From Cryoendolithus antarcticus (taxonomy: Eukaryota > Ascomycota > Dothideomycetes > Cladosporiales > Cladosporiaceae), in contig NAJO01000023.1 in the NCBI GenBank assembly GCA_002077065.1, forward strand, positions 496,001 to 560,000: a DNA stretch of 64,000 nt. Direction: 5' to 3'. Both the position numbers and the translations under genes were made by a program. Positions 1 through 10,863 of this stretch are shown here, one piece after another. Within the stretch, counting starts at the first letter, position 1. Each line of letters begins with the position of its first letter. The notes beneath the pieces were generated by a model. The model searched no databases, had not been told where the DNA came from, and was given only the letters and a program-made list of their open reading frames with translations.

Positions 1-2
1 GC

Positions 3-347
3 AGTCGGGCTATCCTGACTCGAGCTCGAAAACTGCATGTCCTGTTTCTGCGGTTGGGATCGGTGGTAGCTAATATTAGAGCGGCTATGGGAAGCGTGAC
101 CACGGTGATTTCGTCCTGCCGGATACGTGTACTTGGGAGGCTCAACATATGCCGAGGCGCTGCTGCGCTGGCACCAGCTTTGAGTGTATTGCGGGCCAAC
201 ACCTCCACATTGACGACGATTGATCTCATTCAAATACCCATAACTGGACTAGACTTTTGGTCACAGATTTTCATGCACCTCCGCAGAATGCCGCGCCTGT
301 CTGGCTTACGATGCAGGCTTCTCTTCCTAATGTTGGGCGGTAGGTAA
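3..347 (+). pseudogene. Remnant of an F-box/LRR-like protein (3' part, window edge)
   Basis: One frame is open from the window edge to a stop at 345-347. It contains leucine-rich segments (ARKLHVLFLRLG, and LRANTSTLTTIDL followed by QIFMHLRRMPRLSGL) that look like the C-terminal leucine-rich region of fungal F-box proteins, in which a 'LRANxxTLxxL' unit is followed by an 'F..LR.MP.L..L' unit. Between about 125 and 180 the LRR-like reading (YLGGSTYAEALLRW) lies in a different forward frame and runs into a stop. The coding signal therefore appears to change frame twice, as in a decaying gene. The 5' part would lie outside the window. Family assignment is by pattern only. Confidence 0.35.
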
Positions 348-1292
348 TACATGCTGAGCCACGTGGACCCGGAATGGAGGGAACAAGACAGGGGCCGGTC
401 GCTTTTCTGATAGCTCTGACGGACCGAGTCGCAGTTGTTCGGGGCTTGGAGATACTGTACCATCGCCCGTTCTTCATCTCCGAGGCTGCCTGACCATGGA
501 CTCGCGACGGACAGAGTGTCATGCATCGAACATGTCTCTCGGGCAATGCGGGACTAACTCATGAGGCACAAATATGAGTGTAGACGTCCCTGGAGAATAC
601 TGCAGACCTGATAACCAGATCGACGACAAGCTTTGCATCTGCGAGGGGGACGGTGGTCAGCTTCAACGTGCCGCAATGCACCGCAAGCTGCGCAACTAGT
701 ATGAGTCAGTCAAGTTTGCAGGTCTATACTGAGAAGTGCCGAGTAGAAGCCTGGTAGACGATGTCAGAAAAAGCCAGTTGACATCGCGCTTCAATTGAAT
801 CAAACGTACACCTTATGCCTTCGCTTACCCTCCATTGCGTGACTCGATGGTGACATGCGCTATCGACCTCGTTGTCATTCCACTCATGTAGCACTGCTTC
901 CACATGCTCACCACATCCCTGGCGACCTGCGTCCAGGGATGCAGTACCACCTGCCGGATGTCAGCGCAGATCCTCGTCGGCAAGTCAATGGTTTCGCTGC
1001 AGGAGCTGAGCCAGACTTACCGTCCGTCGTACATTGCAGTTTTGTCTGTCGTACGGTCTCAGGCCACACAAGGACGGCACAGCAGTACTGCTTGAGCTGC
1101 TGTGGCTGTATGCGCTCCCGCGAGGCATTACCTCATCTCCATCAACTGTGGACAAGGACCGCCAACGAAATGTAGGCATGACGACGTGACAGATGCTCTC
1201 ATGGTAGCTGGTTCATCTCGAACGCAATGTGGAGACAGTGGACATACCCTAGTGCTGATATGCAATTTCAGGGAGATACCGCCCGGATCGAA
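348..1292. other. Non-coding stretch; only overlapping short random ORFs
   Basis: Several short ORFs overlap here on both strands. None has a domain-like pattern, a convincing splice structure or a preferred frame. I see no gene. It includes the 3' flank of the HET-domain gene, which ends at 1293. Confidence 0.5.
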
Positions 1293-3230
1293 TCACACCA
1301 GAACGATATCCTGTGCCCTAGTCCACTCCGATTTCGCAACATCGCCATACATGACTGCATGCGACTCGACAAAGCATTCGCACAGCAGTCTGTATAGCTT
1401 TGCTGCCTTGGCACCACCCTTGAGAGGCCGCAATACTACTGGCACATCTCCGCCTAGCAGTATTGCAACCACATCTCCGGATTTGATCCCAGGGGTCGCG
1501 AGACCGGTGAAGCCCTTTTGCGTATCGAAGAAGGTACGTCCATAGCGAATTGTACCATTGGCAACCAGAGAGCGTGTCACAGGGGACACTGGGGCGGTTC
1601 CCTTCGCTCCCGGCGACGGCGCTGGCGTTGAAGCTGGTGTAGTGTCGCTCGTGGCAACAATGTGATCAAGTACGATCGCAGAGAGACGCAACCGGGGGCT
1701 GCTAGTAACTTGAGCGGTGATTTCAAGATTATCGCGTCTGTCGCCACCAGCGCGGAAATCGCTGCGGTTTGTGGCCGCCCAATCATTCCGCGTCGGAATG
1801 GCATTGAGGTTCGCTGTCGTGCAAGCCCACAGTGGTGCCAGATGCCAAGAGGACGTCCAGTCTGGAATCCAAGAGGGGAGCTCATAGTGCTGATGAAGCG
1901 ATCCGGCGCTGTATAGGATGCTCATCAGTTGTAGAGTTCGTGACGGGTCGCTTAAGTCTTTCCAATTTGCATACAGCGCCTCGATGGAGTTGACGTAATC
2001 GCATATGACTTCGATGAAGAGACCAGGCACCGATCGTGTATAATCTGGGGTGGTGGTGAGCAATGTCATGCCGTAGAAGCTGTAGATTTTGTCGCGATGA
2101 TCTGTGGCATTGCTGCTCTTCGCAAGCACAAGTAGTTGGCTTATATCAGCGTGTGCAGCACCGTCCTTTTGTTGTGCCATCATCTGCGTGATAATCGCAA
2201 TTCGCTGTCGAGTGTTGCCCAGCAGGTCCAGACTCTTCGCAAAGCCTTGACTCGGAGCAACTGGAATGTCGCGTACAAGACCAAGTAAGTTCTCCCAAGA
2301 CATGTGTGTCTCTGGTCCGAATGATATGCGGACAAGAGGTGCGAGGCAGACTTCACTAATGACCCATACTCGACCGAACCATGGCAATTCTAGCATCCGC
2401 TGGATTGCATCTTTCAGTTGTCTGGGGGGGAGTATGCGTTTCAAAGCTGTCTTCACTCCCTCAACACCGCCTCTTCGTGACTTCTTGGCGTATTCTACTA
2501 ATTTCTCGCTGCCTGGAAGCTCTCCCAGATAGACGATGACTTGACTCGCCTGGCGGAAGATGTCCTTCATGATCGATACTTGATGGCCGCGCTCGACATG
2601 ATCTTCTTGGTTGATGCAGATCTGATCCACCCATATGAGAATCTTATTGTTGCGCTTTCGCAATGATCGAAGCGCTCGTAATAGATTAGTCGTCACGCTG
2701 AATCTGTACCCATCTACCAGTATTGCCGCATCTCCGATGCCATTGGTAGACGAAGCAATGCTGCTTACGCTGCTTTCAAGAGACTGGACGCGCGACAGAG
2801 CCTCGAAACCAGATGTTCGCCGCTGATATTCCAGTGCGGTAGCCTGCCAGCAGTATGACAAACATCGATACTCGCGCTTTGGCTGTTTCGAGGACTCAAA
2901 GATCAAATCTATGTCGATCGGAGCGCTACCGGTCCCAGGTTTGAGCACAGCGAGGCGGAACGAGTCGCCATCGGCTACTGTGCGGTAGCTGTGCGACTCG
3001 ACGTGGCTAAGCTCTAGATCGCTCTGTCGCTGGCGTCGCTTACGTCGAGCGCTACCAGGATCTGCAGATGCCGAAAACGGACGCTCGTCGTCAGCATACT
3101 CCAGGTCCTCATAGCTGTGTCCGGCAGAGCTCAGTGTCAAGGATCGAAAGCCCCAGGACATTCGCGGATCGACGTTCTCGGGGTCTTCATACTCGAGGCT
3201 GTCTCGCAAGCGTGGCGAAACACTGACCAT
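1293..3230 (-). CDS. Heterokaryon incompatibility (HET) domain protein
   Basis: Single-exon gene of 645 aa. The HET domain (PF06985) is recognisable from YRCLSYCWQ at about residue 120, then ILIWVDQICINQED and an arginine/glutamine-containing helix, ending in VIVYLGE. Further on, DHRDKIYSFYGM matches the 'DPRDKIYALLGL' block that follows the HET core in many fungal members. In filamentous ascomycetes such proteins take part in non-self recognition and vegetative incompatibility, often triggering cell death, but most copies have no assigned partner. The N-terminal 100 residues are basic and Ser-rich and probably disordered. There is no NACHT or WD-repeat extension, so this is the simple architecture. 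The adjacent 5' region is non-coding. Function is inferred from the domain only. Confidence 0.88.
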   Translation of the reverse strand: MVSVSPRLRDSLEYEDPENVDPRMSWGFRSLTLSSAGHSYEDLEYADDERPFSASADPGSARRKRRQRQSDLELSHVESHSYRTVADGDSFRLAVLKPGTGSAPIDIDLIFESSKQPKREYRCLSYCWQATALEYQRRTSGFEALSRVQSLESSVSSIASSTNGIGDAAILVDGYRFSVTTNLLRALRSLRKRNNKILIWVDQICINQEDHVERGHQVSIMKDIFRQASQVIVYLGELPGSEKLVEYAKKSRRGGVEGVKTALKRILPPRQLKDAIQRMLELPWFGRVWVISEVCLAPLVRISFGPETHMSWENLLGLVRDIPVAPSQGFAKSLDLLGNTRQRIAIITQMMAQQKDGAAHADISQLLVLAKSSNATDHRDKIYSFYGMTLLTTTPDYTRSVPGLFIEVICDYVNSIEALYANWKDLSDPSRTLQLMSILYSAGSLHQHYELPSWIPDWTSSWHLAPLWACTTANLNAIPTRNDWAATNRSDFRAGGDRRDNLEITAQVTSSPRLRLSAIVLDHIVATSDTTPASTPAPSPGAKGTAPVSPVTRSLVANGTIRYGRTFFDTQKGFTGLATPGIKSGDVVAILLGGDVPVVLRPLKGGAKAAKLYRLLCECFVESHAVMYGDVAKSEWTRAQDIVLV

Positions 3231-4046
3231 ACTTCTGGATGCCTGCGTTCGTGTACTCTTTGATCATCGGAAAGGGAGGGAGTGCGCTTAACGACGAAGT
3301 CGCTCAGTCCGCCGGGGCATAAGCGCAGTCAACAGAGACGACCGATGATACTCGAGACGCGCCCGATTGTCTTAGTAGGACGACGATCAAGGCCGTGTAG
3401 TCAACCGGATGCAGAACGTGAAAGGAGAGTGAGGTACGCTCTGGGGATTACATATCGGCGGTGTACTTCGACACAACGCCTGATGCATTGAAGAATCTTG
3501 ATGGACCTTGCGACCGGACTCTACCTAGGATAGATGATGGCCTTGATCACAAAATTCCGACCGTTACTGACTTTGAGTAACATACATGTAGTGGTGTGAT
3601 GAGATGCTGCTCGTCTTGGCAATATCGCGGAAGCTCACTCCATCGTGCAACTCACCTTCCGGAGTAATTGCTGAGCTGCTCCATAGCAAACTACACCTTA
3701 TGGTTGCACTCAGCAGTCGCGATTTTCAAGTCGTAATGTGCCTTTGGCTCAGCATGCAGACCGACTCGTCTCGTCGTAGCCGCCATAAATCCGCGATTGG
3801 TTGGTCCATGAGGCTCACTCATCAGTTCTTACCTACTGCGGCACAACTTGGAGTCCAGCAGATGGTGTGCCCCTCGATGACCTCACAAACAGAGGGGTTC
3901 CGCATCGAGAAGGTGCTCGGCATTGACAGCCGTGGTGAAGTATCAAAACATTTCTCTACGCCTTCGCCTTTCAAGCCTTGCTTTCGTCGCATCTATCGTC
4001 GCATTCGCATCCTTTTCATTCAAACCGGAACACATCCACCGCCAAG
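3231..4046. other. Divergent intergenic region, HET gene / aldo-keto reductase
   Basis: The region separates the starts of two divergently transcribed genes and should hold both promoters. The ORFs that cross it have no protein-like pattern. I see no repeat or RNA gene. Confidence 0.5.
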
Positions 4047-5366
4047 ATGTCAGGACCCGTCAAGAGCTCGTTCGATCCCAAGGATATGGCAAGCTTCACT
4101 TCCATGACCACGCAACAAAACACTTTGCTAACTATCCCCAGATCTTCCGTCACCTCGGCCCTACCGGTCTTAAGGTCTCCGTCCTCTCCCTCGGAGGCTG
4201 GCTCACCTACGGCGGCACCCAAAAAGGCAATATCGTCAAGGAGTGCCTCCAAACCGCTTGGGATCATGGCATCAACTTCTTCGACACCGCCGAGGTCTAC
4301 GCCAATGGACAGAGCGAGATTGAGATGGGCAATGCGCTTAAGGAGCTCGCGTGGCCTAGAGACGAGTACGTGCTCAGCACGAAGGTTTTCTTCGGCACAG
4401 GGCGCAAGGAGCCAAACACTAGGGGTCTGAGCAAGAAGCATGTGGTCGAGGGCTTGAAGAGTTCACTGGAGAGACTGCAGCAGCCTTACGTGGATATCGT
4501 GCTGGCGCATCGTCCGGATGTGGGGACACCCATGAAGGAGATTGTTGAGGGCTTTACTCAGACGATCCGAAACTTGAACCTGGCTTACTACTGGGGAACG
4601 AGCGAGTGGTCAGCTGCGCAGATATCCGAAGCCACCCTGATCGCTGATAAGTACGTTGCTGATCGTGCGAGTGATGTCCAGCATGTTCGCTAACCGTACT
4701 AGGTACAACCTCATTGCACCGATCGCCGAGCAGCCCCAGTACAACGCCTTTCACCGCGAGCGATTCGAGGTCGAGTACGCACCTTTGTACGAGCAATTCA
4801 AGTACGGAACAACTATCTGGTCGCCTCTCGCTTCTGGACTCTTGACCGGAAAGTACAACGACGGTAAGCCTCCGTGGATGCATCTGCACGGGATCAAGCA
4901 CTGACGAATCTAGGTATCCCCGAGGACAGCCGCTTCGCCACCAACAAGAGCTTCTTCGAGAACACAGTCAAGCAGCTCCAGACCGATGAAGGCAAGGCTA
5001 AGATCGCTAAGGTCAAGGAGCTTACAAAGATCGCTGAGGAGCTCGGCGGCAATGCCACACAGCTGGCACTCGCATGGTATGTTGGCGCTAGTCGGCTGAT
5101 GTAAGGCTTGCGGTCACTGACTTCCTTTTTAGGTGCATCAAGAACGAGAACGTGTCGACTGGTAAGTGACCACCTTCCAAGTACATCCCCATAGCCCTAC
5201 TGACCTCCTACTCGTTATTCTCGGAGCCACGAAGACGCAGCAAATTGAGGACAACTGCAAGTGCATACAGATGGTGCCCAAGCTTACGAGCGAGGTGATG
5301 GAGAGGATCGAGAAGATTTTGGACAACAAGCCCTCTGCACCGTCTGATTTCGGCCGCAAACGGTAA
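4047..5366 (+). CDS. Aldo/keto reductase, Kv-channel beta-subunit type
   Basis: Six-exon gene: 4047-4088, 4142-4650, 4703-4863, 4914-5076, 5133-5161 and a last exon ending with TAA at 5366. The product is about 350 aa, normal for the family. NADPH-dependent TIM-barrel reductase. The catalytic tetrad is visible: Asp and Tyr in [15 protein letters not shown], Lys in STKVFFG, His in [17 protein letters not shown] near the N-terminus and EQPQYN in the middle are typical of the fungal Kv-beta/YakC branch. The start is set by the short first exon, which encodes the conserved FDPKDM segment joined to IFRHLG. Introns 2-4 are ordinary GT-AG. Intron 1 (4089-4141) begins with GC. The last intron starts at 5162 but lacks an AG where homology wants one: the conserved reading VSTVILGATK requires an exon start at 5215 after CG, whereas the nearest in-frame AG (5225-5226) deletes VILG. 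The natural substrate is unknown. Confidence 0.88.
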
Positions 5367-5862
5367 GGGCTTCTTGCTGCATGCTTCATGATCTAGATGC
5401 TGAGGGCAACGAGAATGCATGAAGAATGAAAGATGTACGCTTATACGGTGTGTGCAATAGAACTGCGTTCAAGCCGAAGCGAAAAAGTAAGCTGTGATCA
5501 TGTGACCAGCTACACCACATTCCAGCCTCACCTTATATCATCACACACATGAGGACTTGCTAGATACTGCTAGCGATGCTGTCAATGGTAGCTTGCATCT
5601 GCCTGAATCGTACGAGTATGCGTGCATCGCGCAAAACGAGGACAGGTGAGGTGACGTTGGCCGATTTCGAAACTTGCACGAACTCCGAATTCAAGACCTG
5701 CCGCCCTGAAAGCGAATGCTGGCACAGTAAACAAGGGCGTCCACTGTGACATTTCGTGACGAGCTAGCTGTGCATGTATACTATACTGCACAGCAAATGT
5801 CTGCGATATCTTGTCTATCATACTTTGATCAATCTATCTTGGCATTCCGTCCCAGGACCCGG
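5367..5862. other. Convergent intergenic region
   Basis: This is the space between two convergent genes. Apart from probable 3' untranslated ends I see no structured element, repeat or ORF worth calling. Confidence 0.5.
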
Positions 5863-6370
5863 CTACACTTGCTCACTCCTGATACCATCATCTTCCTCTT
5901 CAGCAACACCGCCTTCAACATTCCTCCCAACGGAGACTTCGGCGTCGACAGCGTCGTCTTCCACGGTCGACGCCAGCTCCTCATCTTCCAGCCTCGCCTG
6001 CTGGACGGCCGCCGCCTTCGCCTCGTCCAACACCCGAAGCGCCTCCTCGTACTGATCCTGAGGAAAGTCTTCCTCCTTGACCACAGCGCGGCAGTCCTCA
6101 TTCATGACACGCACAGCCTCGTGGGCGTGCTGCAGGAAGAAAGCGTCGCTATCATCACACGACAAGATTATGTGGCAGCGTGCGATGTACAGCAGTGGAA
6201 GTTCTGGGTCCTGTGATAAAGTAGGTAAGCCTATGATACGCAGGTATTTGAGCCTTCTCCTCGTCGTCTTCGTATAGCTTCATCATTGCACGGAAGCGGA
6301 GGTAGTAGTACTGGTCAAGGGCGGTCGTGATGCCGGCAGGGAAGTCGGATGGGATACTGGACGACGCCAT
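5863..6370 (-). CDS. Small acidic helical protein, apparent +1 frameshift
   Basis: The reading starts at ATG 6370 and encodes a helical segment (LDQYYYLRFRAMMKLYEDDEEK). Near 6235-6250 the good coding frame moves by one base and continues as GLPTLSQDPELPLLYIARCHIIL, then a long acidic helical stretch with HAHEAVRVMNED and EEALRVLDEAKAAAVQQ, to a stop at 5863. The total span of 508 bases is one base more than a multiple of three, so a single extra base (or two missing) would explain it. The alternative is a 61-nt intron from a weak GTGCAA donor to CATAG, which would remove the predicted helix. The pattern resembles a fungal helical-repeat protein of about 168 aa of unknown function. It may be intact with an assembly error, or a young pseudogene. 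Confidence 0.5.
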
Positions 6371-6701
6371 GTCGTTCGCTTGACTGATCAGATGGGCAAG
6401 CTAGCAGTATTCGACGGCCGGTCACAGTGCAGGGACACGGGTGATACTAACGAAGGGGAGCGCGGTCGCAGAACGCGTAGAAGGTAGGTCTTGTGCGTCC
6501 ACGATGGAAAGAGCTACCTAGCTTGAGCATCCAGTTCCCACCTCTACCGAGAAATACAGTGCAAGGGTTACGATTGATTCCTCATTCCGCTGAGAGAGTA
6601 AAATTTTTGTGAATGCGACTGGTGGTCTGGAGCTTATGCTTCGGGTCCATATCTGGCCTAGGAACCCATACATAAGACGTAGCAGCATGTCTTTGAATTA
6701 C
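6371..6701. other. Intergenic gap
   Basis: It holds the upstream region of the small acidic protein gene (minus strand) and the 3' flank of the SDR gene. No other feature seen. Confidence 0.5.
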
Positions 6702-7565
6702 TCACAACGCATCACCCTGCTTCTCCCCCAACTTCATCTTCCCCATCGTCTCGGTCGCCTCCTCCTTGAATTCCTCTCTCCACCGACTCTGCGGCAATCG
6801 CTCGTAAACCACGTCCCCCATCGTCCACGTCATTCGCTTCCGATCAGTCTCCCAGTCCACGTCGTTATCGGGACAAATTGCGTAGAACTTGCCTTCACTC
6901 ATCTTCTGGTACAAGAAGTCGGCGACTTGCTCTGGCGACCATGCGCCATCTGGCTTCGTCTTCGCGCTGCCCTTTGTGAGGCCAGTGAATGTCCAACCCG
7001 GGACTAGCAGATGCACTGAGGTTGATGGGGCGGATTTCGAGAGATCGAAAGAAAGGTGCTCGGCGATGGTTTTGACGAAGGATTTGGAGGCGTTGTATGC
7101 TGGGTTCCCGGGCGGGTTGGTGATGCCTTGTTTGGAGCCTGTGATTACGATGGCCTTTGGGGACGAGGAGTTGGAGTCGAAGTCGGAGATGAATGTGTTC
7201 AGACCGTTGACCACGCCCATGACGTTCACATCTATGATCTTGCGGAAGTAGGCATTGTCGGACCAGGGCCCATTGGCGCCAATGCCGGCATTGAGATGGA
7301 GGAAGTCGAGCTTTGTCGACGAAAGCGATGATTTGAGCTCTGCCCACTCAGACAGAGAAGAGACATCCACTTTGTGGGTCGAGATCTTGGCTTTGGTTTG
7401 AATGCTGCTGTGGGCTTCTTCCAGGGCAGACTCGTTGTTGTCGATTAGATGGAGATCCATTCCATGGCTTGCACATACTTTGGCGACTGCCAGACCAACG
7501 CCGGAGGCTGCGCCGGTGATGAGAGCCGTCCTGCCACTGGCGAACACTGCTGCTGCGGAAGACAT
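6702..7565 (-). CDS. Short-chain dehydrogenase/reductase (SDR)
   Basis: Single-exon gene of 287 aa with the full classical SDR signature: cofactor loop TGAASGVG near residue 18, acidic Asp at the end of strand beta-2 (LHLIDNNE), which favours NAD(H), DVSS for the adenine-ring contact, LNAGIG for the NNAG-type motif, catalytic Ser in VITGSKQG and the YNASK pair (Tyr and Lys). The segment after it, VPGWTFTGLTKGS, is the usual 'PG-x-T' block. Overall it resembles fungal SDRs of unknown substrate. There is no signal peptide, so it should be cytosolic. The start codon at 7565 lies about 16 residues before the cofactor loop, normal for the family. No neighbouring gene suggests a pathway. Confidence 0.9.
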   Translation of the reverse strand: MSSAAAVFASGRTALITGAASGVGLAVAKVCASHGMDLHLIDNNESALEEAHSSIQTKAKISTHKVDVSSLSEWAELKSSLSSTKLDFLHLNAGIGANGPWSDNAYFRKIIDVNVMGVVNGLNTFISDFDSNSSSPKAIVITGSKQGITNPPGNPAYNASKSFVKTIAEHLSFDLSKSAPSTSVHLLVPGWTFTGLTKGSAKTKPDGAWSPEQVADFLYQKMSEGKFYAICPDNDVDWETDRKRMTWTMGDVVYERLPQSRWREEFKEEATETMGKMKLGEKQGDAL

Positions 7566-8209
7566 GGCGGAAGAGGTGAAGCAGTAATCAGTTATCTAGA
7601 AAGCCTCTGAGAGAGGAATGAGGATAATGAGGTACCAACATAATGAATGTCATCGATACAATTACCTTTCTTCCCAGCGGGGTGCTGAGTGACGTCGACA
7701 GAAGTGCTCATCCGCAGATCTTCGACACTACATATATGAACCTCATTTTGACTGCGTCGACTCTAGCAGAAGCAGGTGTCGATGACACTGTACCGTCCAT
7801 ATGTTTGGTTCATAGGTGGCCCGCGAGCGACAGAGCACCTGCGTCGGAAGTATCTGATCAAGGGATGGATTGTGTGATGGTCGAGACATATCGACGTGGC
7901 CAGTGCCCAGGACTAGAGCGGAAGGATCGATGGCAAGACTGCCATGCAATCCCAGCCGCCCATTCGCGCCAGTGCGATCTCCATGAAATTCCTACATGTA
8001 GCCATGAAAGTTATCATGTCGCGCATATAAAAGAAGCATGCAGAAAGTGCCAGCAGCCAATGCAGGAGCGCTTTGCCGAATTTCACCCGGTTGCTAGGCG
8101 AGCTGTCAACAAAGATTCACGATTCGGATATGGCATACCACTCCACATCTTCGACACTTAATAATTGGCAAGTCTACCGCAACATAGACTACTGGACGTA
8201 TCAGCCGTC
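7566..8209. other. Divergent intergenic region, SDR / Rid1-like gene
   Basis: Upstream sequence of two divergent genes. A 172-codon open frame on the plus strand (7643-8161) shows no domain or consistent composition and I do not call it. No repeats seen. Confidence 0.5.
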
Positions 8210-10863
8210 ATGGCTTCAGCATCTCCTCGTCCGCATCACCAGCGCAACAAATCCTCCCGGTCTGGTATCCTCAGATCATTAGTGTCTAAGACAGACTCGG
8301 AAGCTCCCTCTGGCATTCGACAAGGCATGACACGAACGCAGACTGTGCCGCTCCTTCCAGCAGACCATCCGCACGCGTTCAAGACTAAAGTGCTCGGAGA
8401 ACGACAGTCGAATGTGCAGTCTCCTCCATCATCACCCTCGAAGCGAAAGCATGGAGCAGCTGTTCCCACGAAGAAGGGAGCCAAGGCGGAGAAGGAGGGT
8501 CTGACGAAGAGCAAGTCGAGCACAGGCTTGACGAGTATGTTCAGTAAAATGAACCGCTCAAGCAAGGATCTATCTTCCTTCGCTCCGCCCCCGGTGGTGA
8601 AGGACAAAGAGAACAGTACACCGCCTTCGTCCTCCCATGGCCCTGCAAACCCTCCAATTTGGGCGCAATTCTCGTCAACTTCCACAACAGCAAGCAACGC
8701 TCCAGACAGACCAGTCTCCAGAGACAGTCGGTCCTCGCAGAGCGTTCAGGACGAGATCACACGATACACTCCGCAGAACTACTCCCCTTCGAAGCAGCGC
8801 GACTTCCATGGTGCTGTGGAGCAGCCTAGTCTACGCCCCACATTGTCGCGACGACCGCAGAGCACAGTAGTACAACCCACCGGCGGCTTCATGGACGCTC
8901 TCGGTAGACGGGCAAGTGGTGCACGAGCGAGCATAGAAGGGCACACATCGCCCGAAACATCACAAAGGACGAGCGTGGAGGCTGATGCACATTCTTTACC
9001 GGCGAAGCGCAATTCCGTAGCACTTCCTTCGACGACGGAGCGTAAGGCTAGCGGAAGCAGCACCGAGCAGGGGACCTCTGCAGTGGGACTTACAGTAGCG
9101 AAGAGGACAGGCAGGGTGATGGCTGCTGTTGCTGCACTTCAGGGAAAGACGAGGAAGACGGCTGTCAAGTCGGAGGCTTCCATCGACCCGGCAGAAGTGG
9201 ACGCTGCATTCGAAGCGGTGCTCGAATCACGAAACATCCCACCAGCTATGAGGGTGAAGATGCGGTCTTTGACCTTGAGGGTCAAGACGGACTTCATTAG
9301 GCAAGATCAAGGCGCTGCTATCAGCTCGGGCTCAAGTCCAGTAGAAGCACCTGGTATTCAAGCTGCCGAGACTGCGCGAGCCGAGACACAGGTCGAAGAC
9401 GATGCAAAAGCAACGAAGCAGTCTCGCCCCAGAAGCCGGACTTTCACCTTCACACGCAGAGACAAGTCGGTGGGCGACGCTTCGCCGCCGAAAAAGGCTC
9501 GATCGCAGAGCAAGAGCCGACCGACCTCAATACATGTCACAAGCGAGCAAGCAGCGGCAATGATTTCGACGCCTTCGACACCGACGTCAAGCAAGCGCGG
9601 CCACACTACTGCGCCACCGTCTGAGTACATCACATACCTGAAGAAGAACCAAGATCCAGTCAAGATCGAAGTCGGTCGACTGCACAAGCTCCGCATCCTA
9701 CTGCGGAACGAGACAGTCGCTTGGGTGGATGGCTTTGTCACTCAAGGCGGCATGGCGGAGGTGGTGGCGCTTCTGCATCGCACGATGGCGGTCGAGTGGC
9801 GGGAGGAGCACGAGGACCAGCTGCTGCACGAGACACTGCTGTGCTTGAAGGGTCTCTGTACGACTGAGCGTGCTATGGTCGAGCTCGACACGGTCGCCGA
9901 TGTGCTGTTTCCGGCTCTGCTGGGTATGCTGTTCGACGATGAGAAGAAAGGCCCGGCCGAGTACTCTACCCGGACAATCATCGTTAATGTGCTCTGTGAG
10001 TGCATCACCTGTCCTGATTTGTTCATCGACAACTGACTGATAATACAATAGTCAACTACTTGAACGCCGCCTTGAACGACTCACATTCTGCCCTTGAGCA
10101 ACGCGCTCTCAAGATCCTCGCCTACCTCGGCGAGCCAGCAAAGCCAGACGATGCCCGACCTGTAGACTTCGTACTCGGCATGCATGCTGCGAGACCGTAC
10201 AAGCTCTGGTGCCGCGAAGTGACCAATACGACTAAGGAGGTGTTTTGGATCTTCCTGCATCAGCTGAACGTCGTGCCTCTGCCCTCGAGACCGAACACTG
10301 CAGGCTCAGACACCACTTCCCCTGCTCGTTCAGAAGAAGTCGTAGATGAGGAGCGCGTGAAAGTGCTAGAAGCGACCTACACTCAGCGCCACTTCCCTGG
10401 TCTTCGCCCGCCTGTCCCTGCAGCTCCATACATCGGCGGCGTGGAGTGGGACGCCACAACCTACATCACCGCACACCTCGACTTACTCAACGGTCTTGTT
10501 GCCTCTCTCCCGATCCTTGGTGGCCGCAACACCCTCCGAGCCGAACTTCAAACCTCGGGCTTCGAGAAGACTCTCGGCGGAACGCTTCGCACTTGCAAGG
10601 AAAAGTTCTACTCTGGCGTGCACGACGGGCTAAGGTCTTGGGTGGCTGCTGCGGCGGAAGATGGCTGGGAGACGCAGTACGTGCGGGAGGGACCGACCAT
10701 GGAGGAGCGAGCGGATCGGGCTAGGAGTAGTAGTCCGAAGAAAAGTCCTGTGAAGAAGGAGGCGGCGCCGCAGCTGGGTGCGCTGCCTCTGCTTGAGGCT
10801 CCACGGCTGGACTTGGGCGCTGGGGTGTCTAGTGGTAATGACGATGACGGATGGCTAGGATGA
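8210..10863 (+). CDS. Formin-type Rho-GTPase-binding protein (Rid1-like)
   Basis: Two exons (8210-9995, 10052-10863) joined by a 56-bp intron with GTGAGT donor and ATAG acceptor, giving 865 aa. The start at 8210 encodes MASASPRPHHQRNKSS, the usual start of fungal members. Residues 1-300 are Ser/Pro/basic-rich and disordered. From about 310 (AAVAALQGKTRK to FDAAFEAVLESRNIP-like text) and then YITYLKK to VNVLFNYLNAALND the sequence reads as a GTPase-binding/FH3 armadillo region like that of diaphanous-related formins (Drf_GBD/Drf_FH3). No FH1 or FH2 domain follows, so it cannot nucleate actin itself. The family is usually annotated as GTPase-binding protein Rid1. It probably binds an active Rho-type GTPase at growth sites; that role is inferred. 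Confidence 0.82.

Noticed and set aside
7643..8161. 172-codon plus-strand ORF between the SDR and Rid1-like genes
   Set aside because: No domain, no hydrophobic or repeat pattern; the region is better read as a divergent promoter.
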